From the NCBI RefSeq assembly GCF_033473495.1, contig NC_088939.1:1984001-2048000 (forward strand): a stretch of DNA of 64,000 nt. Reading direction: 5' to 3'. The notes beneath the pieces were generated by a model that saw only the letters and a list, made by a program, of their open reading frames with translations, had not been told where the DNA came from and made no database searches. Source of the DNA: Cercospora beticola (taxonomy: Eukaryota; Ascomycota; Dothideomycetes; Mycosphaerellales; Mycosphaerellaceae). Position 1 is the stretch's first letter. The number at the start of each line of letters is the position of its first letter. Made by a program: the position numbers and the translations under genes. Positions 44,361 through 55,266 of this stretch are shown here, piece by piece.

Positions 44361-45692
44361 TCAGATCTTCGCCTTCTCACCTCCATTGCCATTCTTCCGC
44401 TTTGGTGGCCCTCCCATCTCTGCGATCCACTTCGCATCAAGCGAGCGTTTCTCCTTCGAAGGCTTAGCCCACCACTCCTCCAACCTCTTCCTCTGCTCTC
44501 TATAGATCACCATTTCCTTACCAACCCAGTCCGCCATGGTCTCCGCCGTCCGTCCAGGCGTCTCCATTGCAATCAAATGCCCTATCTTCTCAAACATGAC
44601 TCCCTTCACTCTGCCTTCCTCCTCTCCGCCACTCCCTCCTGCGCCAATTCCAGTCTTGGATACCTTATCCCGCGCTACTTTCGGAGGACATACATCTGAT
44701 AGCTCGCCAAAGATGTAAAGGACGCTGGGCCGGAGTTCAGGAAGTCGACGATATGTGAAGATAGGCTCTGAACGGTAATATGGCTTCTGATCGGGTAATG
44801 TGGGATCGAGGTCGGGATGCGTGAATCGATCAATGGGTTTGCCGTCCACACCGTAACCATCGTAATTTGTTCTCAGGAAAGACCAAACTTCTTGCGCTGC
44901 TGGCGTTGCGAGACTGACTTGTCCGGGCTGCGCGTCGGGGAAATCTGCGTTGGGGCAATCTCGTAGGCCGTGCGAGACCCATCGGTCCAGCACGCGTCGG
45001 TCCCAGATCTTGTAGAAGGCGGACTTGAGGAATGATTTTGTAGCTTCTTCTCGTGAAGGCCAGATTTGTCTGCGGTATGTCGAAGCTACTGCTGCGCTGG
45101 CTCGTGGTTGTTCTTTGGAAATTTCGGCTGATCTCATTTGAATGACAGGGTCGATCAGGATCAGGGTCGTGAAAAGAGAAGCATGGTCCATAGCAAGCTT
45201 AGTGCTGTATGCTGTTAGGGCTGGCTTCACGTGTGTCAGATCTTTCGGGACCTACATTTGGTTGCCACCCATGCTGTGCCCTAGACCAATGATCGGTCTG
45301 GGCATTTCCGCTCGCTTGATATTGATCAGGTTGGCGAGATCTCGTGAATGATCATACCAGCCAGGATCATTGCCTATCAGATCTTCGTTCAATGCATAGC
45401 TCTCGGCATGCCATGCTACATCGGACATCCAAATACTGCGAATGCGCCAGCCTTGGCGTTTCGCTTGTGCGGCAAGATCTTCCCACAGGGGCTCGTAGAG
45501 TTCCTTGTTGAAGCCGACGGCATGAGCGGCGATTATCGTGACGTCTCCAGGCTGAGGATTGGGGTTGTCGAGGGGGATATATTGCTTGACGACGAAGTGC
45601 AGCACATCTTCTTCTGATTGTGCTGTAGCTTGCGGGAATTCTCGCAGATGTGCTGCCGGTATCTTGTGTGTGATAGTACGATAGTTCTCCAT
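44361..45692 (-). CDS. Alpha/beta hydrolase related to AKT2-type toxin-biosynthesis enzymes
   Basis: Exons 45692..45256 and 45204..44361 with a 51-nt intron (GTAGGT..TACAG, CTAAC branch motif) give about 426 residues. The nucleophile elbow is GLGHSMGGN, completed by the splice before the TTLILIDPVI strand; VLYIFGELSDVCPP holds the probable acid region and GHLIAMETP the histidine. Overall layout follows the fungal AKT2/AF-toxin-type hydrolases, which act in peroxisomes on polyketide-derived acyl chains. The last three residues AKI match a PTS1-type variant. No other biosynthetic cluster gene is adjacent, so a housekeeping lipid or acyl role is as likely. Confidence 0.8.
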
Positions 45693-46031
45693 TATCGATG
45701 TGTATGTGTCTTGAGCAGGATCAAATGGCGGGAGGGAAAGTGGACATGGGCGTCGAGCAGGGCAGGCATGTCGGCGTTCACGCTGTCAACGACGCGAACT
45801 GCCGGCAATCGCACGCGAAGTCGAGCCGAGGTCTGGCGGCTCCACGTGAAGCATTGCCTTGGCCAAAAATTTGGCTGGAGACACAAATCATGCATTCTGC
45901 TGCTACTTCGAGCTATAGTGTCCATGAAGTACATTGTGCTGCGTCGAATGAAGTAAAAGCTTCGCGGATAACACCCAGCCATGATGTTGCAGAAAACGCC
46001 CAAATCCACTCATGCAATGCCGCTATCGCTG
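45693..46031. other. Short intergenic region
   Basis: The promoter side of the hydrolase gene. Nothing recognised. Confidence 0.4.
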
Positions 46032-46773
46032 CTAGTCATTCCTAACGCAGTCCGAATGGATGAGATGCGGCGTCTGGCATAATATGCTCAGGTTCTCCAC
46101 GTACGCGGCATCCACAAGATACTTCTGAATAGCTTCATGTCGGATGCCGATCTTCAGCTTCAGTCTCAGCGGCTTCTTCTTCTTCCCAGCGTTTGAGCAA
46201 GCAATGTCAACGATGTACCACGAAGTGCTGCCAAATGCTGGAAGTCTGTCTTTGCGTCCAACAAGAAAGGTAATCGCGGCTTTTGGGGCTATGAAAATGC
46301 CCATTTCGTCTTCTCGGTCCGCATATTTCGAGTACAGGAGCGACAATACAGGACAGCCGGAGGCATAGATCCGATCCAGCTCGAAATGTGTCAAGTTGGC
46401 GTTCGCTATAGCATTCTGTACAGTCTTCCAGCAAACTCCGGCGCTTTCGATTGGCTGGAACAGGACTCGTTGCAAGACTCTGCTCAACAGCTCCGTATCA
46501 ATGTGGTCCATTTTGCGCTCTGGTGCCTGGAGTAGTCGCTCGCGAAAGCCGAAGCATGGCATCCGAATTCTTAATTGCAGTGTATGTCGCCTTCACGCTG
46601 TCCAAGATCTTGTCGATTCTGAATCGCGACAGAGATTCCGTTCTGGTGCCGCGGTAGGTGGTCAGTTTCCAGAGACTGCCATGCACTGCCTCCACCCATT
46701 CTTCTGTGTCTGGGCTTGTCCTTATGCCCATCTGGCGGCTGAGCCGTCTTGCTGTTTTCTGGACGCCTTCCAT
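46032..46773 (-). CDS. Uncharacterised gene, probably frameshifted
   Basis: A frame from ATG 46773 to 46498 encodes a basic helical segment (RRLSRQMGIRTSPDTEEW, RIDKILDSVKATYTAIKN). In the overlap (46498..46562) a second frame, one base out of register, takes over and runs to 46032 with convincing protein (DTELLSRVLQRVLFQPIES, IFIAPKAAITFLVGRK, TSWYIVDIACSN). Read together they would make one protein of about 240 residues. I find no intron to connect them, so a one-base change or sequencing error is likely. A shorter gene from ATG 46562 alone is the alternative. Family unknown. Confidence 0.5.
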
Positions 46774-47981
46774 ATCGATCGCGTGGGATTGGTAGACGTG
46801 AGGCGGAGCGATCGTGCTCAGGAATTACCGTTTGCTCAAGGGCGCCGAATGCGCGACTTCATCATGCAGCTACAGAGCACTTACCGTTGAGACTATGCAG
46901 GTGCATGTCTATAGGCTGCAGGCCAATGCGACGTAAGGTCTGGGCTCGTGCAGAGAGAGCAAGACAATTGTGCAGACGAACAGCTTCAGACCTGCTGACT
47001 TACAGATATATATTGCCTACACATTCGTGCCCATGAGACATGCTCTTCCACAAGATGCCAGGCCATGTGAGACAGGCGTGCGTTGTCCAACTTCACTACG
47101 GTATTCCCATGATTGTCTTATAGTGGCAGGTGCGCAGTGGAGTGCAGCATGGGGCAGGTCAGTCTGCATTTCGTGGGAGACGCAGACTTGCTGTCGTGAT
47201 GAGGAGTCAACTTCTTGACGGGACGAGGGCGGAGCGCGGAGTGAGCGGTCGGGCAGGGTGGGCTGCGGGAGCATGATCTATCCCGGTCAGCATTCTGATG
47301 GAGCCCGAATGGCGTCTCTGGTGATGACAGTGTGTTTCCGAGAAGCAGTAGAGTCAAATTGATCGTCTGTTATGTAGACCCCGATGGAAAGCGGCCGCCG
47401 GCCGCATGCTCCATGCATCTCGAGTCCTCTTGCATACGGTCATCGTTTAGCTTCCGTGCAAGCCGTGCCAATGAAAGCCTGCGCTCGATCTGCCTTTTGG
47501 CCTGCAGCAGACCGGATGGAGTTTGCTATTTCAGTACGCTTCAACCTGTCTCGTCAACAAGATCGGAGCATCGTCTCACGGCCTGGTCAGATCCCGCAGC
47601 TTCGCGAGTATGTCATGGGCAGCCGCCTTCCACGTGCTCATCTCGCTGACGACGCATCAATCCTGCCTTGTCGTCGGACGAACAGGCTGTGCAAAGAATG
47701 TCTGCCGATGACTGGAGCTGCAAGTCCGGAGTATTCGGGGTCCCAGGAATAACCACTAGCAAGCTCCGGTAAGGTGCTGATGATGCTGACCGAGAGCAAG
47801 CCTGGAAGGGCTGAAATATGGAGCGCCTTCATCAGGCTAGTCAACCGTTATGCGGTCTAACTAGTCCCACTGCACCTCGGGAGCACGAGCGCAGGCACGC
47901 GAGCTTCTTATACAATGTGGAGCCCGCTCGCCTGATGAAAACGCGGTCTTTTGTTGTTCAGCCTGACGACCGTTGCCCAGT
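46774..47981. other. Intergenic region, nothing recognised
   Basis: Upstream of both the frameshifted gene and the lysophospholipase. No motif seen. Confidence 0.4.
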
Positions 47982-49883
47982 ATGCGTACAGATCTGCCAG
48001 CAGTATTCGCCTTGAGCGTCGCGTCAGCGAGTGCTTTTTCACTACCATGGAAGCGGCAAGCAGGTTCTGATAATCCGTATGTTCCGACATCGACGTCTTG
48101 TCCATCGTCAGCTTCCATTCGAGTCGCAGACTCTCTCAATCCGGATGAAGAAAGCTACGCGCAGGAAAGATTGTCCAGAGCATCCGAGGATCTTTCATCA
48201 TGGCTGGGCAGGACCTTGGATGGCTTCTCTTCGGACAGACTCCCAAAGCTTGCGCTGGCGCTGAGTGGTGGCGGAACCAAGGCTGGACTGACAACTGCTG
48301 GAGCAGTCTATGGTCTGGATGGCCGTGAAAGCAGTGATTCTCCCGTGGCTGGCCTGCTGCAAGGCATGACATATGTGTCGGCGCTGTCTGGAGGATCTTT
48401 GACTTTGAGTGGGATCATGTCGAACAATTTTGCTCAAGTGTCTACACTGCGGGACGAGCTGTTGGAGGAGAGCTATCAGAACATCTTCTCTGCGCCTCTC
48501 ACGAATGCTGACGCGATCGTAAGCTGTTACATGCGAGAGACATCTCAGAGCGCATACTGACAATGGACACAGCGCGCCGACGTCGGAAACAAGACTGCAG
48601 CAGGATATCCTGCATCACTCATTGATATCTACGGAAAAGTCATCTCGTACAACTTCATCTCTGCGACAGGTGGCAATGGCCTTCACTGGTCCAACGTCAC
48701 CTCCCAGTCGAGCTTCCAGGATCATTCTGCTCCATATCCGATCATCACAATCACCCAAGCGAATGTAGCTGCTGGCATGTGCTCTCCGAATGAGACCAGT
48801 GCCATCTGGGAGGTTGCGCCATTGGAATTTGGTTCATGGGACAGCAACGTCGATGCGTTCTACCCTACTCAATACATGGGTTCCGTGGCAGGTAACTCAA
48901 GCCAATGCACCACTGGCTTTGACAACACTGGCTTCATCACTGCCATCTCGTCAAACATCCTTGTCGTAAGTACCAATGTCCGCCCAAATCAGCGCGGAGG
49001 TACTGATGATCACTCACAGGACGATACCTGCTCAACTGGCAACGAGAGCACCGACTCGCTCAGCTCTCTTGCGGGCACCGTCAACACTGCTTTCTCCGGC
49101 GTCTCTCTCGTCAACCCCTACGGCATCGTCCCCAACCCCTTCTATCAAAGCTCCGAAGCAGGTCCAATTCGAGACCAACAAGACCTTTTCGGCACAGACG
49201 GCGGTGACAGCGGACAAGCCATTCCCGTCTTCCCCTTCCTCCAGCCTGAGCGCAACATCGATGTCATCGTCCTCGTCGATGCCGCAACTCAACAGCCCGG
49301 CAACATCACAAACGGCACATGGCTCTACAACACCTACACTTCGGCGCAAGAGAAGAATCTGACCAGAATGCCGCAAGTGCCCACGCCCTCCGAATTCGTC
49401 GCAGCAAACCTCTCATCTCGCGCTCAATTTTATGGATGCAATGATAATAACACTGCAACGTTGATCTACCTGCCCAACACCGAGCTAGGCGAAGCCCCTA
49501 CAGGCTTCCAGCAAACGGCCGAGCAAGTCAACGCAACTTTCGAAGGAGGTGTCGCTATGGTGACGCAAAGCCAGCAGAACTCTACCGAAGCGCAGGAGTG
49601 GGCTGCTTGTCTTGCTTGTGCTATCGTGCACAAGAGTGTCGAAGCTGCGGACCTTCCTGAAGTGTGCACGGGATGTCTGGAGAGGTATTGCTGGCCAAGG
49701 AGCAACGAAACGGAGGGTGGCGGAAGTGGCGGTGATGGCATCGGGAATGGAACAGATTCTGGCTCGGGCTCGGGCTCTGGATCAGGATCTGAGAATAGTG
49801 CTGCAGGAATGATGTCTGGGGCGAATCAATTTGCTTGGCTCTCTGTTGCAATTACAGCTGGTTGGGCGGTGATGATGCTTTAG
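47982..49883 (+). CDS. GPI-anchored lysophospholipase (phospholipase B family)
   Basis: Exons 47982..48518, 48573..48965 and 49020..49883 with two 54-nt introns, both phase-neutral, give about 597 residues. The enzyme removes fatty acids from lysophospholipids and phospholipids at the cell surface. Residues 1-20 form a signal peptide. The family motifs are LALSGGGTKAGL (oxyanion loop), YVSALSGGSLTLSG (serine nucleophile) and DGGDSGQAIPVFPFLQ (acid). Most family members have Arg after the triple glycine block (SGGGYRA), whereas this one has Thr-Lys. There are many N-glycosylation sites, a conserved Cys-rich end, a Gly/Ser repeat and a hydrophobic tail that fits GPI anchoring. Confidence 0.9.
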
Positions 49884-50095
49884 AGCAGAACATGGACAGA
49901 TCTGAACAAGGCTTCCGAGTTACTTTGAATCACTGCAGATGTCTGATTCTTTCTCCTTATTCCTTTGAATCTGACAACTTCAAGACTGGTGTGGCTTGAA
50001 TTTCGTGACAACATTCTTCGCGCTGACCAGACCCCCAGCCACCTACCTCCCAAGTCAGACCTTTGTAGCTGCCGCGCTTAGAATGTTTTCTTGTT

Positions 50096-51488
50096 TTAGG
50101 AAGTAACTCTCCGCGAGAGCATCCAAACCTGAGGCACCAAACCACTAGAGGCAAGAGGCAAGAACATACGAGCGAAGGTACACGCCTGACTTGGGAGGTA
50201 GCCAGCCACCTGCACCACAATCTGTTCTTCGCGCTTGTACTTTCCTCCACCCTGAGCCGAATTATCGCGAACACTGCCACTCAATTCCTGGTCGTACCAC
50301 CGTGTCGCCGTGGTAGTATAAAACGTTTGTGGGATCTTGCTCAGCGAGACTTCCAATTTCGCCTCTGTGATGCCGCCTGGAGGAGCCTTGACTGGGTGAT
50401 TGATTGTGACTTCGATCGAATCGGTGTTGCTCGCTTCGGGTCTCTTCTCCTTTGTATACTCATAAGACAACTCAAGAGAGTATTCCAAGTCGAGGCCGAT
50501 TTCTTCAATGCCAGCGCTGACGCGCAATCCTGATGTTACGCCTCTGACATTTGTCTCGCTTGTTGAGACTGTTAGTGTTTGACTGAGGGTTCTCTTGACT
50601 TCAAATGAGATCGACTGTTCGGTTTCAGTTGTGTTGTTGTAGACGAGAGCGTCGCCAACTTTCTGCGTCCGACCGCCAGTTGGGGTGATCTTGATTGGTT
50701 GGATGATTTCTTTCACTGGGAGGATGGGCTCCCACTTGAAGCAGCTCACGCAGTCGTTGAAGTGGGCATCAGACATGTTTGCCACTTCTTTGATGTTGCC
50801 CCAGCCTTTGATGTTTGGGTAGGAGTTTCCGACGCCGTTTGGATGTTCCCACATCATAACGCGTTGCCTGTCCAGTAATCCCTTCCAGCGTACGGAGCTC
50901 ATGATGTCGTTGATGTGCCAGTCCGGTAGATTATGAAATTTGCCCGCCTCCCATTCGCTCAGGAACAATGTCACGCGTGGACCAGAGAAGTTCGGATGTT
51001 CGAAAAGCTCAATGGCACCGAGTTTGAGATCAACTTCGCGCCAGAACCAAGTGGCAATTTTATCGTTCATTTCGCAATCGCGGAGATCGGTGCCCTGGAT
51101 TTGACCAGTGCCAACGAGATCGACAGAGCTGCCCATGCCTGTTGCAATGCGATCAGAATGAATGTTCGGCGTGTCTCTCGCTGTACTCTTGCTTACCATC
51201 CAGATTGCCCACAGATTTGCCACTGTCTCGCGGTTTGTGATGATTTGCGACCGTCACGACAGTCCCTACAGGCAAATTCCACGCAACCCAGGTTGCCTTG
51301 TCATTGAATTGTGGAGGGATGGTGTGGCGCTCGCCCTTGGCGTAGTCTTGTATGCTAAGAACATGCTTTTCACTGTTCCAATGTGGGTCGTTGTACAAGG
51401 CTATTGTGCCGCTCTAAAGGCCGGGATGGTAGTGTGGGATTGGCCGGAGGCTCGTCAGTTGATAAATGACTTTGCGTGCGTCTGCCAT
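50096..51488 (-). CDS. Beta-gamma-crystallin-like plus aerolysin-like (ETX/MTX2-type) protein
   Basis: Main exons are about 51413..51197 and 51138..50096 (58-nt intron, GTAAGC..AACAG). The N-terminal half has two Greek-key beta/gamma-crystallin-like units (for example ELFEHPNFSGPRVTLFLSEW). The C-terminal half is a Ser/Thr-rich, beta-strand-alternating region (TETEQSISFEVKRTLSQT) typical of the aerolysin/ETX-MTX2 pore-forming fold. The architecture recalls animal beta-gamma-CAT proteins and other aerolysin-like lectin fusions. No signal peptide is visible. The first ATG (51488) is in frame but a TAG at 51416..51414 separates it from the domain; either a 57-nt intron with a weak donor ends there or the frame is broken. 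The extreme C-terminus may also be alternatively spliced. Biological target unknown. Confidence 0.68.
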
Positions 51489-51576
51489 GATGGTAGCAAA
51501 TGTGTTGTTTGGATGATGAGTGATCCTATGAGTTTGACTGTGTGCGTATGTTGTACTGCCAGGGGACTGTGTCTTC

Positions 51577-51583
51577 TTAAATA
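51577..51583 (-). promoter_or_regulatory. Possible TATA-like element
   Basis: TATTTAA on the minus strand about 90 bp upstream of ATG 51488. This supports that ATG as the true first start of the crystallin/aerolysin-like gene. Confidence 0.3.
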
Positions 51584-52850
51584 TGTCTGGCGAACGGTCT
51601 GACCAATACACAAGAGGAGAGTATGTGGTCCATAGCTCGTGGCGTCCGTATGCATGGCACGACGCCGGCCAATGCCAAGAGAGCAGCGGACAGTCTCATG
51701 ATGTTCTTGTCAACGGGCATCGCCGCAAGTGCTTGCCGCGAGCCGTAGCGCGTAGCCCATGGCGCTGCCCGCCGTTGCAAGCAATGAGGATCGAGAGCGT
51801 CCCTCGACCACCGCGCATGCTTGGACACAATACAATGACGTTGCGCGGAACGTGCGGAGGGGCCGAGTAGGGCGGATGCGCGTGCACCACCTCAGAAAAG
51901 TGCGTCCGACTTGCTTCATCCGGTAGCTGCAAGTTCTAGAGCCAAAGTTTGTGTGAATGTGACTGTCGGCGTGTCAACCACGCGGCCGGTTGCATGCATG
52001 CTGTTGCACGAGAGTGTTGAGCAAGCGTAGATCGCGAAGCAGAGGGATCCGCCGGAGCGGCTGAAGATCACGCTGCCGTCCAGACTTTTGTTTGTGTACT
52101 ACGCTCGTGAGACCAACTTTAGCTCATGGCGTTGACGATATGCTGCCATCGAAGCCATCCCTCGGAGGCGCCGCTACGGCAATTCTCGAACGAGAAGACC
52201 ATTTTGGTGCCTCGAAATACGCCCGCAGAAGGCGGGGAGCTGTCATGCGCCAGCTTGGCAAGCCAACGGCCAAAATCGTGCGATGGACCATGAGTGGTAG
52301 CCGAATGAGCATGAAGTCGCTCCAAGTCTCCAGCGTGTTGTGCGAAGCACTTGTCGAAGTGGCTGGGCTTTGTTGGAGAAAAGAGGAGCTGGCGGGCCCG
52401 TAAACAGTACTGTGAGAGGAGAGTGCCGTAGTCTAGCTCTGATGTGGCGTCAGCAGGTAGTTGTGAACCTTGACGCGCATTAGATGTACTTTGGCCGAGT
52501 ACTCTCCACTGCTCTGCGCAGCCTCTATCGGTCTGGAAACGTACGAGGTATGGACGCAGGTCTGCTCTCAGCGAGTATCTGTGCGACGCAATCCGCCGAC
52601 GTACGCACGCTCCCTTTTTGCCATCTGCTTTATCGACTTCGTCCTACGATGAGAGCGGGAGGTCGCGGTCACGTCGACACTGGAAAGGCGACGCAGCCCT
52701 CAGCGTAAGGTTCGATGGTCACTTAAGAGATGATTTGGCGTGTCGTGTCGACGTTGCCTGTAAGACTGCATTTTCTGCAGACTATCTGAAGTCGGAAGGA
52801 AATGCACACACTTCAGCCCTCACAAGTGGCCTCAGCTTTGCGGACTTTAG

Positions 52851-53165
52851 CTAGCGCGAAAGCAACCGACATGGGTCTTCTACCAATAGATTTCCCATCA
52901 TGTACTCTGCGATAGCTTGCCCAGCTCTCTTGTTCTTCGCGGATAAGTACAGTGCGCGCGAAGTCAAGGCGACATCGAGGTTGTGAAGCGGTGCTGCTTG
53001 CGGTTGTCTAGATTCTCCAAGGAAAGGCGAATTGGAAGTGAAAAATCAAAGCAGCCAGTCCAGGAGGTCGTCATCGAACGACCACGGTGCGCATTCCGGC
53101 AGGGTGTGAAATTTAATGGACATTAACTAGCGCAGAACAAGCTGACATGGGTTCTCTGCCAATGA
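52851..53165 (+). repeat. Diverged direct repeat, two copies
   Basis: Copies begin at 52851 and 53127, offset 276 bp, and share about 40 bp with blocks CTAGCGC, GACATGGGT and CCAAT in the same order and spacing. This is upstream of the metallo-hydrolase gene. Confidence 0.6.
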
Positions 53166-53293
53166 GAGCGTCCTGCACATTTACGCTTCCCTCTCCACTT
53201 CTCCGCAGCGGAGAACCACGCTGACATCCCCAAGGCAAGACAATGTAATACTCTTGCAATCGAAGACTGCCGACCGGCGCAACACGGCGGAAC

Positions 53294-54451
53294 ATGGCAA
53301 CATCATCATTCTCCACCATCAAGCTCAATAGCACGACGTTCCTTATCCAAGAGCACGACGCCTACGGCGAGCGACCATTCATCTATGTCAAACTTCCACC
53401 AACCGCTCCTGTACTCATCCTCACAGATACGGGCTGCGATGAGCCCGATGCTCGACACAAGAATAGCCAATTCATCCACCTGCGCGACTACCTCGAGAAC
53501 TTTCCCATCGCCTCCAACGACAACAAGCCACTGAATCCGAATGCCAGCCTCCACTACATCATAATCTTCACACATTGCCATTACGACCACATCGGCGGCG
53601 TCACACAATTCCTTCCACCTGCTGGGCCACCGGACAACCAGAGACCGCCTCAGATCATTGCCTCATCATGGGGGAGAGACTTCATCGAATCCGAAGATTT
53701 CGACGCTCACTCACTATTCAAATTCATCAACAAGCCTGTCCCATTCTACTACGTCACCAAATGGGCTCAAGCATTCGATCAGCTATACATCGAAATCAAC
53801 AATCCAAAGCGAAACTTGTTCGTGAAACTGGATTTGAAGGTGACATTCATTTTGATACCTGGTCATACCCCAGACTCGCTGGCATGGTACGACCGAGAGG
53901 AGATGTGGTTATATGTGGGCGATATGATGTACGAGGAGAGAAGTTCAAATGGGGCAGCTGAAGAGGACAGAGTTGTTGAAGGTACCTCAAGCGGAGGAGC
54001 GAGTATTGTTTTCCCATCCAGTGGAAATCTCATCGAATGGGTGGCGAGCCTACGGAAATTGTTGGTATTGGCAAGAGCTGAAAACGCAAAGGCTGAGAGA
54101 AGGGCAAAAGCAGAGGCTACGAGCCTTGGAGACGAAGGTTGGCAGATTGTGCCGAGAAGAGTCAAACTCGCTGCAGGACATGTGACCTCAGGAGCCGATG
54201 CGGAAGAGTTCTTGAAGAAGGTGGACCAGTATTTCTACCAAATCTTGCAGAAAAAGATCCCGGTCATCAAGAAGGAGTATCATTGGGACGATTTGTTCTT
54301 CACTTGGAGGGCAGAAGAGTGGAATCTATCTTTCAAAGCTCCACCGAGACTGGTCGACCAGGCGAGAGACTTCTTCGACTTCCATGGCTCGGATTTTCAC
54401 GATGGATCAGAGATGGAGCTGGCGTCGAGCGATTACTTTCTGCACGCATAA
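53294..54451 (+). CDS. Metallo-beta-lactamase-fold hydrolase
   Basis: A single exon of 385 residues. The zinc-binding signature THCHYDHIGG (H-x-H-x-D-H) is intact, followed by IPGHTPDS (third histidine), YVGDMMY (bridging aspartate) and AAGHVT (last histidine). The family includes glyoxalase II-like thiolesterases, lactonases and other hydrolases, and the substrate cannot be told from this sequence. A Lys/Arg-rich helix (ENAKAERRAKAEA) is inserted before the last metal ligand. There is no signal peptide, so it is probably cytosolic. The C-terminal 90 residues contain a DUF-like helical region ending YFLHA. Confidence 0.85.
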   Translation: MATSSFSTIKLNSTTFLIQEHDAYGERPFIYVKLPPTAPVLILTDTGCDEPDARHKNSQFIHLRDYLENFPIASNDNKPLNPNASLHYIIIFTHCHYDHIGGVTQFLPPAGPPDNQRPPQIIASSWGRDFIESEDFDAHSLFKFINKPVPFYYVTKWAQAFDQLYIEINNPKRNLFVKLDLKVTFILIPGHTPDSLAWYDREEMWLYVGDMMYEERSSNGAAEEDRVVEGTSSGGASIVFPSSGNLIEWVASLRKLLVLARAENAKAERRAKAEATSLGDEGWQIVPRRVKLAAGHVTSGADAEEFLKKVDQYFYQILQKKIPVIKKEYHWDDLFFTWRAEEWNLSFKAPPRLVDQARDFFDFHGSDFHDGSEMELASSDYFLHA

Positions 54452-54603
54452 GTAGTCTCCGACATAATGCGCAGGAGTGTATGAGTATAACTTCAAATGA
54501 AAACCATTATCTCTGCTTGTTCGATCCAAGAAACAACCACCGCGTATCTATACCCCGTGCCTCCACTGGCATCCTTGGGACAGAGGTGGAGGGTTCCAGA
54601 ACA

Positions 54604-55266
54604 CTACTTTCTCTGATCATCGAGGATCTTCCCAGCCACTCCATCTCCCTCGCTCACGATTGTTGGCTCCAACGCGGTATGGAAACTATCAGTTGAGGCG
54701 GCCGCCTCGGAAGCTGTGTAGAAACTCTGCTCGCTGTCCCGGCGTCGCTTCTGGCGATCGGTAGTGGGCAGAGGCGAGGTGGGGACAAATGGTGCCGCTC
54801 GAGGGTTGAGTCGATGGCGGCGAGTGCCCTCTTCAGAGACTGCTCCAAGTCCTTGCAAATAGCCTGCAGCTTGGCAGGGGCTACCTGTTGGCTCGAATGG
54901 AAAGCGAGGCAGGGAGTGAGGATGAGCCATCGCTGGTTGTGGCCAGTATGGCATGTGTGGAAAGGAAGCTTGAGCCATCGGCGGCATAGGAGGCGGAAAT
55001 GCGTATGTATTGGCCATTGTGTCCGCTGCAAGGTCTAATGACCTGAACGGGGTGTTGTTCAGGCTTGGTCCAGGGAGTCCTTGCTCCTTCCATTGTTGTT
55101 TCAATCGTTCGAGCTCAGCCCCTGGAGCCAGACGCTCGCGCCACACGCCATCCACCTCTTCAGCATTGTCTAGGCTGCGCTCTCGCTCGAAAACTAGACG
55201 TTGTTCGGCTTCTGCAACTTCACGGGCGTAGCTTTCCTGCAACTTCTTGTCGTCGGTTGGCTCCAT
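54604..55266 (-). CDS. Uncharacterised Pro-rich protein
   Basis: A single exon of 220 residues from the ATG at 55266 (MEPTDDKKLQ). The first 65 residues form a charged helix (YAREVAEAEQRLVFERE), then a Pro/Met/Phe-rich segment (YAFPPPMPPMAQASF) and a Ser/Thr-rich, basic end (KRRRDSEQSFYTASEA). Likely disordered overall, with a potential nuclear-localisation stretch near the end. The upstream in-frame extension to 55443 has no typical coding composition. No family recognised. Confidence 0.65.
   Translation of the reverse strand: MEPTDDKKLQESYAREVAEAEQRLVFERERSLDNAEEVDGVWRERLAPGAELERLKQQWKEQGLPGPSLNNTPFRSLDLAADTMANTYAFPPPMPPMAQASFPHMPYWPQPAMAHPHSLPRFPFEPTGSPCQAAGYLQGLGAVSEEGTRRHRLNPRAAPFVPTSPLPTTDRQKRRRDSEQSFYTASEAAASTDSFHTALEPTIVSEGDGVAGKILDDQRK

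Larger units (their letters stand above)
51489..53293. other. Intergenic region, nothing recognised except a diverged direct repeat
   Basis: The divergent region between the crystallin/aerolysin-like gene and the metallo-hydrolase. No gene supported. It contains the direct repeat annotated separately. Confidence 0.4.
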
